The notes below the pieces were generated by a model. That model ran no database searches. It saw nothing but the letters and a program-made list of their open reading frames with translations, and was not told where the DNA came from. 64,000 bases of DNA from Aeoliella straminimaris. Its GTDB lineage: Bacteria; Planctomycetota; Planctomycetia; Pirellulales; Lacipirellulaceae. Below, in pieces: positions 9,454 through 16,908 of the stretch. The DNA is taken from the NCBI RefSeq assembly GCF_024054565.1, contig NZ_JAMXLR010000015.1, positions 88,923 to 152,922 of the forward strand. The letters run 5' to 3'. Made by a program: the position numbers and the translations under genes. The first letter of the stretch is position 1. The number at the start of each line of letters is the position of its first letter.

Positions 9454-9539
9454 TAGCCACAGATGAACACAGATAGACACAGATAGACACAGATGTTCGT
9501 TCGCATCAATCAGTGCTTATCCGTGTTCATCCGTGGCTA
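9454..9539. repeat. Palindromic dispersed-type repeat
   Basis: The arms at 9454-9475 and 9518-9539 are 22 bases each and complementary except for two positions that would be G-U in RNA (arm 1 begins TAGCCACAGATGAACAC). The loop contains a short tandem of a 10-base unit (ACACAGATAG). From memory, elements of this wording are scattered through many planctomycete and other genomes. It lies between the start of the DUF255 gene and the stop of mnmA, both on the minus strand. Confidence 0.8.
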
Positions 9540-9545
9540 ATTTAT

Positions 9546-10679
9546 TTACTCAATCCAACCACCACCAAGAACACGATCGCGTTCGAAGCAGACTACCGCT
9601 TGTCCCGGTGCGACGGCAAATTGCGGTTCGTCGAACATCACGCTCAGCCGGCCGTCTGCGAGCCGTGTAAACTCCGCCGGCGCGGCCGAAGCGTTGTAGC
9701 GGATCTGCGCTAGGCCTCGCACCGAATGGTCGACCGGCACATCGGTGAGCCAATTGCATTCGGCGGCGGTTAACTCGCGGCGGCCGAGTTCGTCCCGGTC
9801 GCCCAGTACCACTCGATTGGTATCCGCTTCGATGCGGACCACGAACTTTCGGGCGCCGAGCGCTACGCCGAGGCCCTTTCGCTGGCCGACGGTGAACCCT
9901 TCGATCCCCTCGTGCGTGCCGACCACTTCGCCGGCGGTCGTAACAAATTCGCCTGGCGTGGAAGAGCCTTCGCGGCGGCGCTTGACGAACTCGTCGTAGC
10001 GGCCGCTGGTGACGAAGCAGATTTCCTGGCTGTCCTTCTTCTCGGCGACGTTCATGCCAACCTTGGCGGCCAGCTCGCGGATGTCGGGCTTCAGGAACTC
10101 GCCCACGGGAAGCATCATCCGCTCGAGGTACTTCCGCTCGATGCCAAACAGCACGTACGATTGATCCTTGCCGTCGTCGATGCCCCGCACCAAGGCCACT
10201 TCGCCCCCGCGGCGGACCAACCGAGCGTAGTGCCCCGTGGCAACGAACTCGGCGCCGACCGAGTCGGCATAGTCGAACAGCTTGCCGAATTTCAGCCAGT
10301 TGTTGCACTGCACGCACGGGTTCGGCGTGCGGCCGCGGACGTACTCGGCGGTGAAGTAGTCCATGATCCGCCCGAATTCCTCGTTCAGATCAATGGCGTA
10401 GAACGGTATCGACAGCCGGTCGGCCACCCGCCGGGCGTCCTCGGCATCGGCCGCTGTGCAGCACCCCTGCTTGTGATCGAGCCGCATCACCGGCAACTGC
10501 TGCCCTCCCGAGCGAGCTTGCTCGGTGCCCTCAGAACCGCTCAGCGTGGCACAAACCGCGGGGCTCTGTTCGCCATGGCGCATGAAGACGCCGATCACCT
10601 GGTGGCCCGCCTCGGTGAGCAGATGGGCCGCCACGCTCGAATCGACTCCCCCGCTCATTGCCAGGACCACGCGTGCCAT
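9546..10679 (-). CDS. mnmA: tRNA-specific 2-thiouridylase MnmA
   Basis: 377 residues from ATG at 10679. The PP-loop SGGVDSS (residues 9-15) activates uridine-34 of Lys/Glu/Gln tRNAs with ATP. The catalytic cysteines are C122 in NPCVQCN and C221 in SQEICFV. The C-terminal domains end in a beta-barrel (GLAQIRYNASAAPAEF). Residues about 34-74 form an insertion after the first strand that contains a Cys pair (KQGCCTAAD). The start was chosen because it begins at the PP-loop strand; an in-frame extension to 10808 overlaps the promoter zone of prfB. Confidence 0.95.
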   Translation of the reverse strand: MARVVLAMSGGVDSSVAAHLLTEAGHQVIGVFMRHGEQSPAVCATLSGSEGTEQARSGGQQLPVMRLDHKQGCCTAADAEDARRVADRLSIPFYAIDLNEEFGRIMDYFTAEYVRGRTPNPCVQCNNWLKFGKLFDYADSVGAEFVATGHYARLVRRGGEVALVRGIDDGKDQSYVLFGIERKYLERMMLPVGEFLKPDIRELAAKVGMNVAEKKDSQEICFVTSGRYDEFVKRRREGSSTPGEFVTTAGEVVGTHEGIEGFTVGQRKGLGVALGARKFVVRIEADTNRVVLGDRDELGRRELTAAECNWLTDVPVDHSVRGLAQIRYNASAAPAEFTRLADGRLSVMFDEPQFAVAPGQAVVCFERDRVLGGGWIE

Positions 10680-10747
10680 GCTTGCAGCATAGGCGCGAGC
10701 TTGCCCGCGAACAACGGCCCGCCCTCGCGGGTCCTGGGGGTTACCCG

Positions 10748-10753
10748 TATAAT
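10748..10753 (+). promoter_or_regulatory. TATAAT -10 element upstream of prfB
   Basis: A perfect TATAAT lies 78 bases before the prfB ATG, in the divergent mnmA/prfB spacer. No convincing -35 hexamer is found 16-18 bases upstream, so this is a weak call. Confidence 0.35.
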
Positions 10754-10831
10754 TCCGTAGCCGGAGTCGCCAGACTTCGGACCTCAGAACTCTTGCGAGT
10801 CTTGCCACCCCCAGAAAAGAAGCAAATCGCC

Positions 10832-11954
10832 ATGGAAAAGGAATTTGTCGACCGCACGGCCGGCATTCAGGAGGCCCTGACGCAGCTCAGGGACTCTCTT
10901 TGACTACGCCACTAAGAAATCCCGCATCGAGGAAATCGAGCGGGAACAGGGCGAGCCTAGCTTCTGGGACGATCAGGAAAAGGCACAGGAGAAAATCGGC
11001 GAGCGCAAGTCGCTGAATTCTGTCGTCGCCCCGCTGGACGAGGCGCTCGCCGCAGCGGATGACCTGGCGGCCATGGTCGAAATGGCCGAAGAGGATGAGG
11101 AACTCGCGGCCGAGGTGCCGGGCGAGGTCGAGCGAATCGAGACGATGCTCGAAAAGCTCAAGCTCAGCGCGCTGCTCTCGGGTACCCATGACGCTGCGGG
11201 TGCCATCATCACCATCAACGCTCGCGACGGCGGCACCGACGCCAACGACTGGGCCGAAATGCTGCTGCGGATGTACATCCAATGGGCCAGCAAGAACGAC
11301 TACAAAGTCGAGCTGATCGATCGGCAGGACAACGAAGAGGCGGGCATCAACAACGCCACGTTCGCCATTCGCGGGCCGATGGCCTACGGTTACCTGCGGG
11401 GCGAGACCGGCATTCATCGCCTGGTGCGAATCAGCCCGTTCAACTCTGAAGGCAAGCGTCAGACCAGCTTCGCGGCGGTCGATGTGTCGCCCGAGATCAG
11501 CGACTCGGTGGAAGTTGAAATCGACGAGAGTGACGTCCGCACCGACACTTACCGCGCGAGCGGCGCCGGCGGTCAGCACGTCAACAAGACCGACTCGGCG
11601 GTGCGTTTGACCCACGAGCCAACCGGCATCGTCGTGCAGTGCCAGAACGAACGCTCGCAGCATAAGAATCGTGCCACCGCCTGGAAGATGCTTCGTGCGC
11701 AGCTCGCCCGAGCCGAGGAAGAAAAACGCGAAGCGGCCGACGCGGCCAAGTACGGAGAGCAGGCGAAGACCGGCTTCGGCTCGCAGATCCGCAACTATTT
11801 CCTACACCCCGACCAACGCGTGAAGGACGCCCGCACCAAATTCCAGATGGGCAACTTCCACGCCGTACTGGACGGCGACATCCAAGGCTTCCTCGATAGC
11901 ACCCTCCGCTGGCGCGCCGGCCAACCAATCGAAGACGACGACGACGAGGATTAA
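10832..11954 (+). CDS. prfB: Peptide chain release factor 2 with programmed +1 frameshift
   Basis: RF2 recognises UAA/UGA and triggers peptide release. A first segment of 23 codons from ATG at 10832 ends in CTT TGA (TGA at 10901-10903). Shifting +1 at CTT continues the protein in the frame from 10902 to the stop at 11954, giving 373 residues. An SD-like AGGG (10889-10892) stands just upstream of the slip site, as in classical prfB autoregulation. The shifted product has the stop-codon-reading SPF motif at about 201-203 and the catalytic GGQ at about 246-248 (SGAGGQHVNKTDSAVRLTH). Low RF2 would favour the shift, high RF2 termination. Confidence 0.97.
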
Positions 11955-11970
11955 GAGTGGCTCACCGTAG

Positions 11971-11993
11971 CCCTCGACGGATGTCGAGGGTTT
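11971..11993 (+). terminator. Stem-loop after prfB
   Basis: A perfect 8-bp stem (CCCTCGAC / GTCGAGGG) with a four-base loop starts 17 bases after the prfB stop and is followed by TTTCT. It fits a weak Rho-independent terminator; the T-run is short. Confidence 0.5.
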
Positions 11994-12078
11994 CTGGGAA
12001 TGGCAACCGCGCTGGAGCTTCGAAACACTCGACTTCCGTCGAAGGCTGTTGGGGATTGAGAATAACAAGCTGACGACG

Positions 12079-12588
12079 ATGTCCAACTCCCCACACACCA
12101 CTCTCGAAAAGCTCACCAAGAAAGATTGCGGCATCCGCGTCGACTTCTATTGGCTCGGCGATCGGTTCAGCCACACGATCTCAGCGGTGCGCGACGGTGA
12201 AGCAACGGTGGTGTGGCGGAGCGTGGACAACGACGAGTTCGGCCCTGTGTATCAGGAACTGCACGAGCAGACCACGCATGATGGCCGGACGATTCTGTTC
12301 CTCAACGGAGCGAGTGCGGGGGCGCATTGGTCGGCTAGTGTTTCGTTCAAAGAAGCAGTCTGCCATCTGACCTTTGATGTGGCCGCACGGGTTGCCAAAG
12401 AGCCAGTTGAGCGAGTTATCGAATATCGTAGTGAATTGGATGGCAACCTACCCCTCGCCTGTGCCCACTTCGCAAACGGTAGCGGCGAACTCATCGATCC
12501 TAGCCCGCCGGGGAATCGCATTCCGTCGGAGGAATCGAGCGACAAACTGCCGGCCACGCTACGCTACAAGTACATGTTTCTTTGGTAA
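12079..12588 (+). CDS. Hypothetical protein
   Basis: 169 residues from ATG at 12079. It is a soluble, acidic, globular-looking protein with no signal peptide or membrane segment. Visible features are an aromatic N-terminal stretch (DCGIRVDFYWLGDRFSHTI) and an acidic middle. I recognise no family. Codon use is like its neighbours. An in-frame start at 12049 is possible but would add a low-complexity leader. It lies alone between prfB and a convergent gene. Confidence 0.6.
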   Translation: MSNSPHTTLEKLTKKDCGIRVDFYWLGDRFSHTISAVRDGEATVVWRSVDNDEFGPVYQELHEQTTHDGRTILFLNGASAGAHWSASVSFKEAVCHLTFDVAARVAKEPVERVIEYRSELDGNLPLACAHFANGSGELIDPSPPGNRIPSEESSDKLPATLRYKYMFLW

Positions 12589-12630
12589 CCATAAAGGAAC
12601 ATGGCCGCCGGTGGCCGTGAGCGAACAAAG

Positions 12631-12657
12631 CCATCCGCACGCGCTAGCGTCGGATGG
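12631..12657. repeat. Short palindrome
   Basis: CCATCCG (12631-12637) pairs with CGGATGG (12651-12657) around a GC-rich self-complementary core (ACGCGCTAGCGT). It lies between two convergent genes and could act as a terminator for either, but no T-run follows. Confidence 0.5.
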
Positions 12658-12702
12658 ATTGGCTCTGGCGCAACTGCGTAGGGCTTGTTTAGGCCTGCGG
12701 GG

Positions 12703-13185
12703 CTACCAGTTGCCGTACTCCAAATACAGTCGGTCGGGTTCGCGGCCACAGTAGACCGCGTGATAGAACTGCCTGGAGTGGTCGTACAACTCGAACCGCC
12801 TTGGCATCGCCTCGAGCTCCTCGCGACTTGGCCACCACTTCACCTTCCAGGCTTTCGCCGTCGTTGCTGCGAAGGAGCCCGAGAAGTGGTCGGAGCTGTG
12901 GTCCTCGAGACTCCACTCGTCAATTAGTTGATTCAACAACTCGTCGTCTGTCACTTCGAACACAAATGCATACGTATGTTCTCTGATGGCGCCCTCATGA
13001 TGGAACGAGGATAAGAGTTTCGCGGTGGCTGGAATCGGGAGGGGAAAGCTGGTCGGTTGGGGACTGGCGCTACGCCAGAGGAGCCAAAAACCGACACCGA
13101 TAGCCAGCAGGAGAAGTGTGAGGCGAACCAGCTTTTGCGACTTGGGCATAGGGAGCAGCGAGTCGGGAATCTCTGGCGGAGTCAT
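12703..13185 (-). CDS. Hypothetical single-pass membrane protein
   Basis: 160 residues. A short N-terminal cytoplasmic part is followed by one membrane helix (LVRLTLLLLAIGVGFWLLW, about 20-38). The extracytoplasmic region is rich in His and aromatic residues (SSFHHEGAIREHTYAFVFEV) and ends in a conserved-looking YCGREPDRLYLEYGNW. No family recognised. ATG at 13185 is the first start; a second Met at residue 13 is also possible. Confidence 0.6.
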   Translation of the reverse strand: MTPPEIPDSLLPMPKSQKLVRLTLLLLAIGVGFWLLWRSASPQPTSFPLPIPATAKLLSSFHHEGAIREHTYAFVFEVTDDELLNQLIDEWSLEDHSSDHFSGSFAATTAKAWKVKWWPSREELEAMPRRFELYDHSRQFYHAVYCGREPDRLYLEYGNW

Positions 13186-13499
13186 TGGTGAGCAGGTATC
13201 GCTGGTTGCATTGTACCACGAGAGACCGAGGGACCTCTCTTGCGTCTAACCAAACTTGCCGAAGTCTCGCCGCGACCAACGCTCGTGGCTCTCTACTTCC
13301 CGCGGGCTGTAAGAAACTCGTCGTTGAACCCGTCCCCCAACCTGCTCCAATGGAGGTGCATCCCGCTACGTACACACCGGCGAGCGTGGGCCGTAAGGCC
13401 CGTGGTCGTGTCGAAGGCAGGTAGGCAGTGAGCGGTGAGCAGAAGGCGGTGAGTGAGTAAGCGTGCACCTGGGGCACTTCGCTGACTCGCGGAGCGAGT

Positions 13500-13690
13500 C
13501 GCCACTATCGGGAGTATTGGTACAACTTCCACACATGCGGGGAACAACGCGGTGGGTTATGGACCACCGGGCGAGTGATTGACACTGGAAAACAAGGGGT
13601 GTCACCGCTTGGGAGAGACCAAAACACGTTGGGTTTTGGGCCCACGGATGAAGATCCCCAGCAGTTGGCCCAAAACCATGGCCAGCCCGC
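13500..13690 (-). repeat. Copy A of a diverged dispersed repeat
   Basis: Read on the minus strand this segment aligns colinearly by eye with 53825-54000 on the plus strand. Shared blocks are an ACTnCTGG...CATnnnTGGnCCCAAAAC stretch, a GTTTTGGTC/GAGTTTTGTCC block, CACCCTTGTTTTCC-like sequence, GCGTTGTTCnCCGCATGT and a tail rich in TTACTCACTCA. Identity is moderate. No terminal repeats or transposase found. Confidence 0.6.
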
Positions 13691-13758
13691 CACGATCCAC
13701 CGTCTGGTGACGGTGGCTACAGGGTAGCGGCGCTGGTCGCGGCTTGGCGCCGGCGCAT

Positions 13759-13792
13759 GAAAAAACCGCCGCCTTGTGGAAAAGACGACGGT
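13759..13792 (-). terminator. Rho-independent terminator
   Basis: On the minus strand a 12-bp stem (AACCGTCGTCTT / AAGGCGGCGGTT, two G-U pairs) closes a six-base loop and is followed by a run of T (six A on the plus strand, 13759-13764). It lies 31 bases after the stop of the small minus-strand gene at 13824. Confidence 0.8.
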
Positions 13793-13823
13793 TGATGTGG
13801 GTTTCAAACTCCCGCGACTGCGA

Positions 13824-14054
13824 TCAGTCGCGAGGGCGTACGGCACCAGTCAGGCCGCTGTAGTCGAAACGATCTTCGTCGTGCCACAGGGGCTGACCCT
13901 GGCGGACACGCTCGGCGAGGATTTCCAGCTTCTCCGCCGAGCCCGCGGGGGCCGTGGTGGGCTGGAAGGTTTCGTCGACGCGGGGCACGAAGTCTTCGTC
14001 GTGACCGTACTTCAGGATGGCGTCGAATACATTGTCTAGCTTGTTGTCAGGCAT
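13824..14054 (-). CDS. Small conserved-looking hypothetical protein
   Basis: 76 residues, acidic, no membrane segment. The N-terminal half is helical-looking (MPDNKLDNVFDAILKYGHDE). The C-terminus reads LWHDEDRFDYSGLTGAVRPR, a wording I associate with planctomycete proteins of unknown function. It has a weak SD-like GAGAG before the ATG and a good terminator downstream, which supports it as a real monocistronic gene. Confidence 0.7.
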   Translation of the reverse strand: MPDNKLDNVFDAILKYGHDEDFVPRVDETFQPTTAPAGSAEKLEILAERVRQGQPLWHDEDRFDYSGLTGAVRPRD

Positions 14055-14452
14055 GATAAACTCTCACAACTCGATACAGGGCCGGCCCTAGGGGCGGGAA
14101 GGTGAAGCCGGCTATGGGTGATCCTCGCAGCCGCCTGGGTGAACTTACACCGCTACGGGGAATGAAGAACTCGTTAACATTGAACGCACGATTATTACTG
14201 GGAAAATTCGGAAGTCAAGTTTTTGCAAGGGTCCAAAACCCAACTTTTCTTGCCTTTTTTGGTCCAACCTGGCAAACCGTACCGGATGGCGAAAAATGGG
14301 GGCTTTAATGCAAAAAGGCAATCCAGGAGGTGGGTATTGCCGACATCCTCGAATTCCGAATCGAGGCCGAAATCATAACGTCTGCCCGCCATGTGTTAAG
14401 CCCATTTTAACAGCCTGCGATTACACCTAAAAGCGAAAGGTTCCAAAAATTT
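14055..14452. other. 398-bp intergenic region
   Basis: Divergent spacer between the small minus-strand gene and yjbQ. It is more A/T-rich than its surroundings. It contains a CCTCGA/TCGAGG inverted repeat near 14347-14366 and a GGTCCAAAACCC motif near 14230 that resembles wording in the dispersed repeat copies. No gene seen. Confidence 0.5.
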
Positions 14453-14872
14453 ATGCCTTGGATTCAACATTCCCTGCAGTTTGCCCCAAAGCGCCGTGGC
14501 TTCCATCTGGTGACCCGCGAGATCGTCGCTCAGGTACCCGAAATCGGCGACACGAGTGTGGGCCTGTTGAACTTGTTTCTGCAGCACACATCCGCAAGTC
14601 TGACCATCAACGAGAACGCCGATCCGGACGTGCAGGTCGACTTAGAGGCCTCGATGAATGCGATCGCCCCCGAGTCGTTTCCGTACGTCCACACCTGCGA
14701 GGGCCCGGACGACATGCCGGCCCACGTGAAGAGCTCGCTTTTGGGGGCTTCGCTCACCGTACCGGTGCGTGATGGCCGACTGGCCCTGGGTACCTGGCAG
14801 GGAATCTACCTGGTGGAACACCGCAACCATGCTAGCAGTCGACGCGTCGTGGCGACGCTGTGGGGCGAGTGA
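14453..14872 (+). CDS. YjbQ/UPF0047 family protein
   Basis: 139 residues matching the UPF0047/YjbQ family in length and motifs: LQHTSASLTINENADPDVQ with the conserved His, EGPDDMPAHVKSSLLG and GTWQGIYLVEHR. Members are compact trimeric beta-barrel proteins. Some, such as E. coli YjbQ, have weak thiamine-phosphate synthase activity, but the physiological role is unclear. It stands alone, with no thiamine genes nearby. Confidence 0.93.
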   Translation: MPWIQHSLQFAPKRRGFHLVTREIVAQVPEIGDTSVGLLNLFLQHTSASLTINENADPDVQVDLEASMNAIAPESFPYVHTCEGPDDMPAHVKSSLLGASLTVPVRDGRLALGTWQGIYLVEHRNHASSRRVVATLWGE

Positions 14873-14894
14873 CATGCTCGGGGCCAGCTGGAAG

Positions 14895-16004
14895 CTAGGC
14901 GCCAGGGTTGGCGGACTCGGAATCCGGACCCTGGGGGTCGGTATTTTCGGCCGCTTCGACTTCCTGCTGACCGAGTCCGAACCAGCGGCCGACCACGGTG
15001 GCGGCCTGACCCACCAGCTTGCCACTGAGCAGGTCCTCGGTGATGGTGCTGCGGTCGGTGGAGAAATTCTCCCAGACGGCCGTGATGTAGGGCTGGCTCA
15101 CATCGGCCAATGTGTTGTAGTAGCCACGGGTGTGGATGTCGGTCAATGCACTGCGGTAATGGTCGACCACCAGGCGATCGAGCAGCGTGCCTGCGATGGT
15201 AACGCCCGACAATGCCCCCTGAGCGACTTTGTCGGCTCGGTTTAGTGCATGTAGGGTCATTGCACCGGACACTTCGAGCAGCGTGACATCCTCGCCGCGT
15301 GCAACTTCGTGCATGTCTCGCCACAGCCGATCGATCTCGGCGGCGGGCAGGACCTTGGTGGGATCGATTTTACGGACCGACGCACTGGTATCGTTGATAG
15401 CCTGGGTGATGCCCTCGACCGACAGCGGCGGGGTGTCGAACACCTCGGCGCCGACGGCCGAGGAATTGCGGATGGCCTCGAGCAGGTCGCCGGCGTGGTC
15501 GATGGTCGAGTTCTCGTCGATCACGCCTTCGCGTTTGAGCTCGATGGCCAGTTCCTTGAGGTAGGTCTGCGAACCGTAGGCAACATCGCTCACTACGGCC
15601 AGCAGCAGGGCGGGCGAGAGATGCAGCGTGGCGAGACTGGCCATCTCGACGAAGCTGCCCACGGTCTTCTTGGCCACGTAGCCCTCGATCTTGGGAGCCG
15701 GCTGTGCGTCGCCTTCGTGCCTAACGCCGCCCACATCGCTGGTGAGAAAGTCGAGACCTTGCTGCACCACAATCTCATAGCTCTTGGAACTGCGAAACGC
15801 CTGCGGCACCAGCAGATTGGCCCCCTCGCGCACCACGCCCCCCGCCATGCCGGCGGTGCTGCGGAGTGCTCGCTCGGGGAGACTGAGCGAGTACAGCAGG
15901 TAGTCGTGCACACTGCGTTCGGAGGGTTCTGGCGTCGGATCGGACGGTTGAGGCATCGGGGTCCTTTCTCGCACATCGGCCGCAGAGGGGGTGGACGTCA
16001 TCAT
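14895..16004 (-). CDS. Hypothetical protein
   Basis: 369 residues if it starts at ATG 16004 (GGAGG 11 bases upstream); ATG at 15956 (AAAGGA 5 bases upstream, 353 residues) is equally plausible. The Pro/Ser-rich N-terminus is disordered. The rest is mainly helical with a moderately hydrophobic stretch (TLHLSPALLLAVVSDVAYGS) and an acidic C-terminus. No family recognised. It faces yjbQ and is divergent from the J-domain gene. Confidence 0.7.
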   Translation of the reverse strand: MMTSTPSAADVRERTPMPQPSDPTPEPSERSVHDYLLYSLSLPERALRSTAGMAGGVVREGANLLVPQAFRSSKSYEIVVQQGLDFLTSDVGGVRHEGDAQPAPKIEGYVAKKTVGSFVEMASLATLHLSPALLLAVVSDVAYGSQTYLKELAIELKREGVIDENSTIDHAGDLLEAIRNSSAVGAEVFDTPPLSVEGITQAINDTSASVRKIDPTKVLPAAEIDRLWRDMHEVARGEDVTLLEVSGAMTLHALNRADKVAQGALSGVTIAGTLLDRLVVDHYRSALTDIHTRGYYNTLADVSQPYITAVWENFSTDRSTITEDLLSGKLVGQAATVVGRWFGLGQQEVEAAENTDPQGPDSESANPGA

Positions 16005-16123
16005 AGCGAATATAGCCTCCGAGGGACTGCCCGGCACCGCATTGGAATACGCTTGCTGGTTGCCGGGCCGGGTAAGTTCAGGGGGTTGTTCGCCCGTGGT
16101 GCGCAACTCTTGCCCAGGATGGG

Positions 16124-16129
16124 TATAAT
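16124..16129 (+). promoter_or_regulatory. TATAAT -10 element upstream of J-domain gene
   Basis: A perfect TATAAT 61 bases before the ATG at 16190. No good -35 hexamer at normal spacing. Confidence 0.35.
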
Positions 16130-16189
16130 TCAGTCCAAGAGCTCCAGATTCGCCTTCACGGTGCCTTTGACCGAAACGGGTGTCCCCCC

Positions 16190-16894
16190 ATGCCGGACGA
16201 CATTGAAAAACCAGCCGCATCCGCGGCGCTCGACGCAGCCATCCAGCGAAACGCCGAAGTGGTGAAACGCGGCCGCAAGCGGCGGTGGTTCCTCGAACGA
16301 CTGGGGCTGACGCTGCCAGTTACCCAGCAGGATGTGCGGCAGGCGTTCTTCGAAAAGGCCAAGGAGGTGCACCCCGACCATGGTGGCAACTCGAAGGATT
16401 TCATGGCGCTGCAAGAGGCGTTCGACGAAGCGCTGAACTTCGCCCAACGCAACGGCAAGCGACTACCCTGGATTGGCCTGCAGATGCCGTTGTACATCGC
16501 CCAGCGCGAGATCCTGCGACTGGTCGAATTGTGGGGCGGGCGGGTCGAGGTGCAGCAAATGGATTGGCTGGAGGAGACCATCGGCCAAGACTTCACGGCC
16601 ATTGCCGATCGCCTGGTGGAGATCGACCTGTCGGGATGCCAAGTGGGCGATGCAGAGCTGCTGGCCCTGGCCGAGCAGGCCGAAGGACTGAAGTTCCTTG
16701 AGGTATTGCGTCTGGCTCACACCCGAGTCGGCGACGCTGGCGTACTGAAGGTCACCGCGACCAGCAACCTGCGATACCTCGATCTGCGAGGCACGGCCGT
16801 CAGCGGCACGTTGCGAAAACAACTCGCCCGCCTGCCCCAGATGAATCGCGTGGAGGGCGCCGGTGGCTGGTTCGACTGGCTGCCCTGGCGGTGA
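16190..16894 (+). CDS. J-domain protein with leucine-rich repeats
   Basis: 234 residues. A J-domain spans about 32-95, with helix II (VTQQDVRQAFFEKAKEV) and the HPD motif at 61-63 in VHPDHGGNSKDF, which would stimulate a DnaK/Hsp70 ATPase. No Gly/Phe or zinc-finger region follows. Instead, residues about 140-215 are leucine-rich repeats (LVEIDLSGCQVGD, LEVLRLAHTRVGDAG, LRYLDLRGTAVSG), a protein-binding module. This suggests a chaperone adaptor aimed at a specific client; the client is unknown. It is convergent with the sulfatase gene, with no partner gene adjacent. Confidence 0.85.
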   Translation: MPDDIEKPAASAALDAAIQRNAEVVKRGRKRRWFLERLGLTLPVTQQDVRQAFFEKAKEVHPDHGGNSKDFMALQEAFDEALNFAQRNGKRLPWIGLQMPLYIAQREILRLVELWGGRVEVQQMDWLEETIGQDFTAIADRLVEIDLSGCQVGDAELLALAEQAEGLKFLEVLRLAHTRVGDAGVLKVTATSNLRYLDLRGTAVSGTLRKQLARLPQMNRVEGAGGWFDWLPWR

Positions 16895-16908
16895 GCCGTG
16901 CGGGCTGA

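Larger units (their letters stand above)
13186..13823. other. 638-bp region without a gene; repeat-derived
   Basis: No convincing coding sequence. Part of it (about 13500-13690) is a diverged copy, in inverted orientation, of sequence near 53825-54000 (listed separately). A Rho-independent terminator for the following minus-strand gene sits at 13759-13792. Confidence 0.6.
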
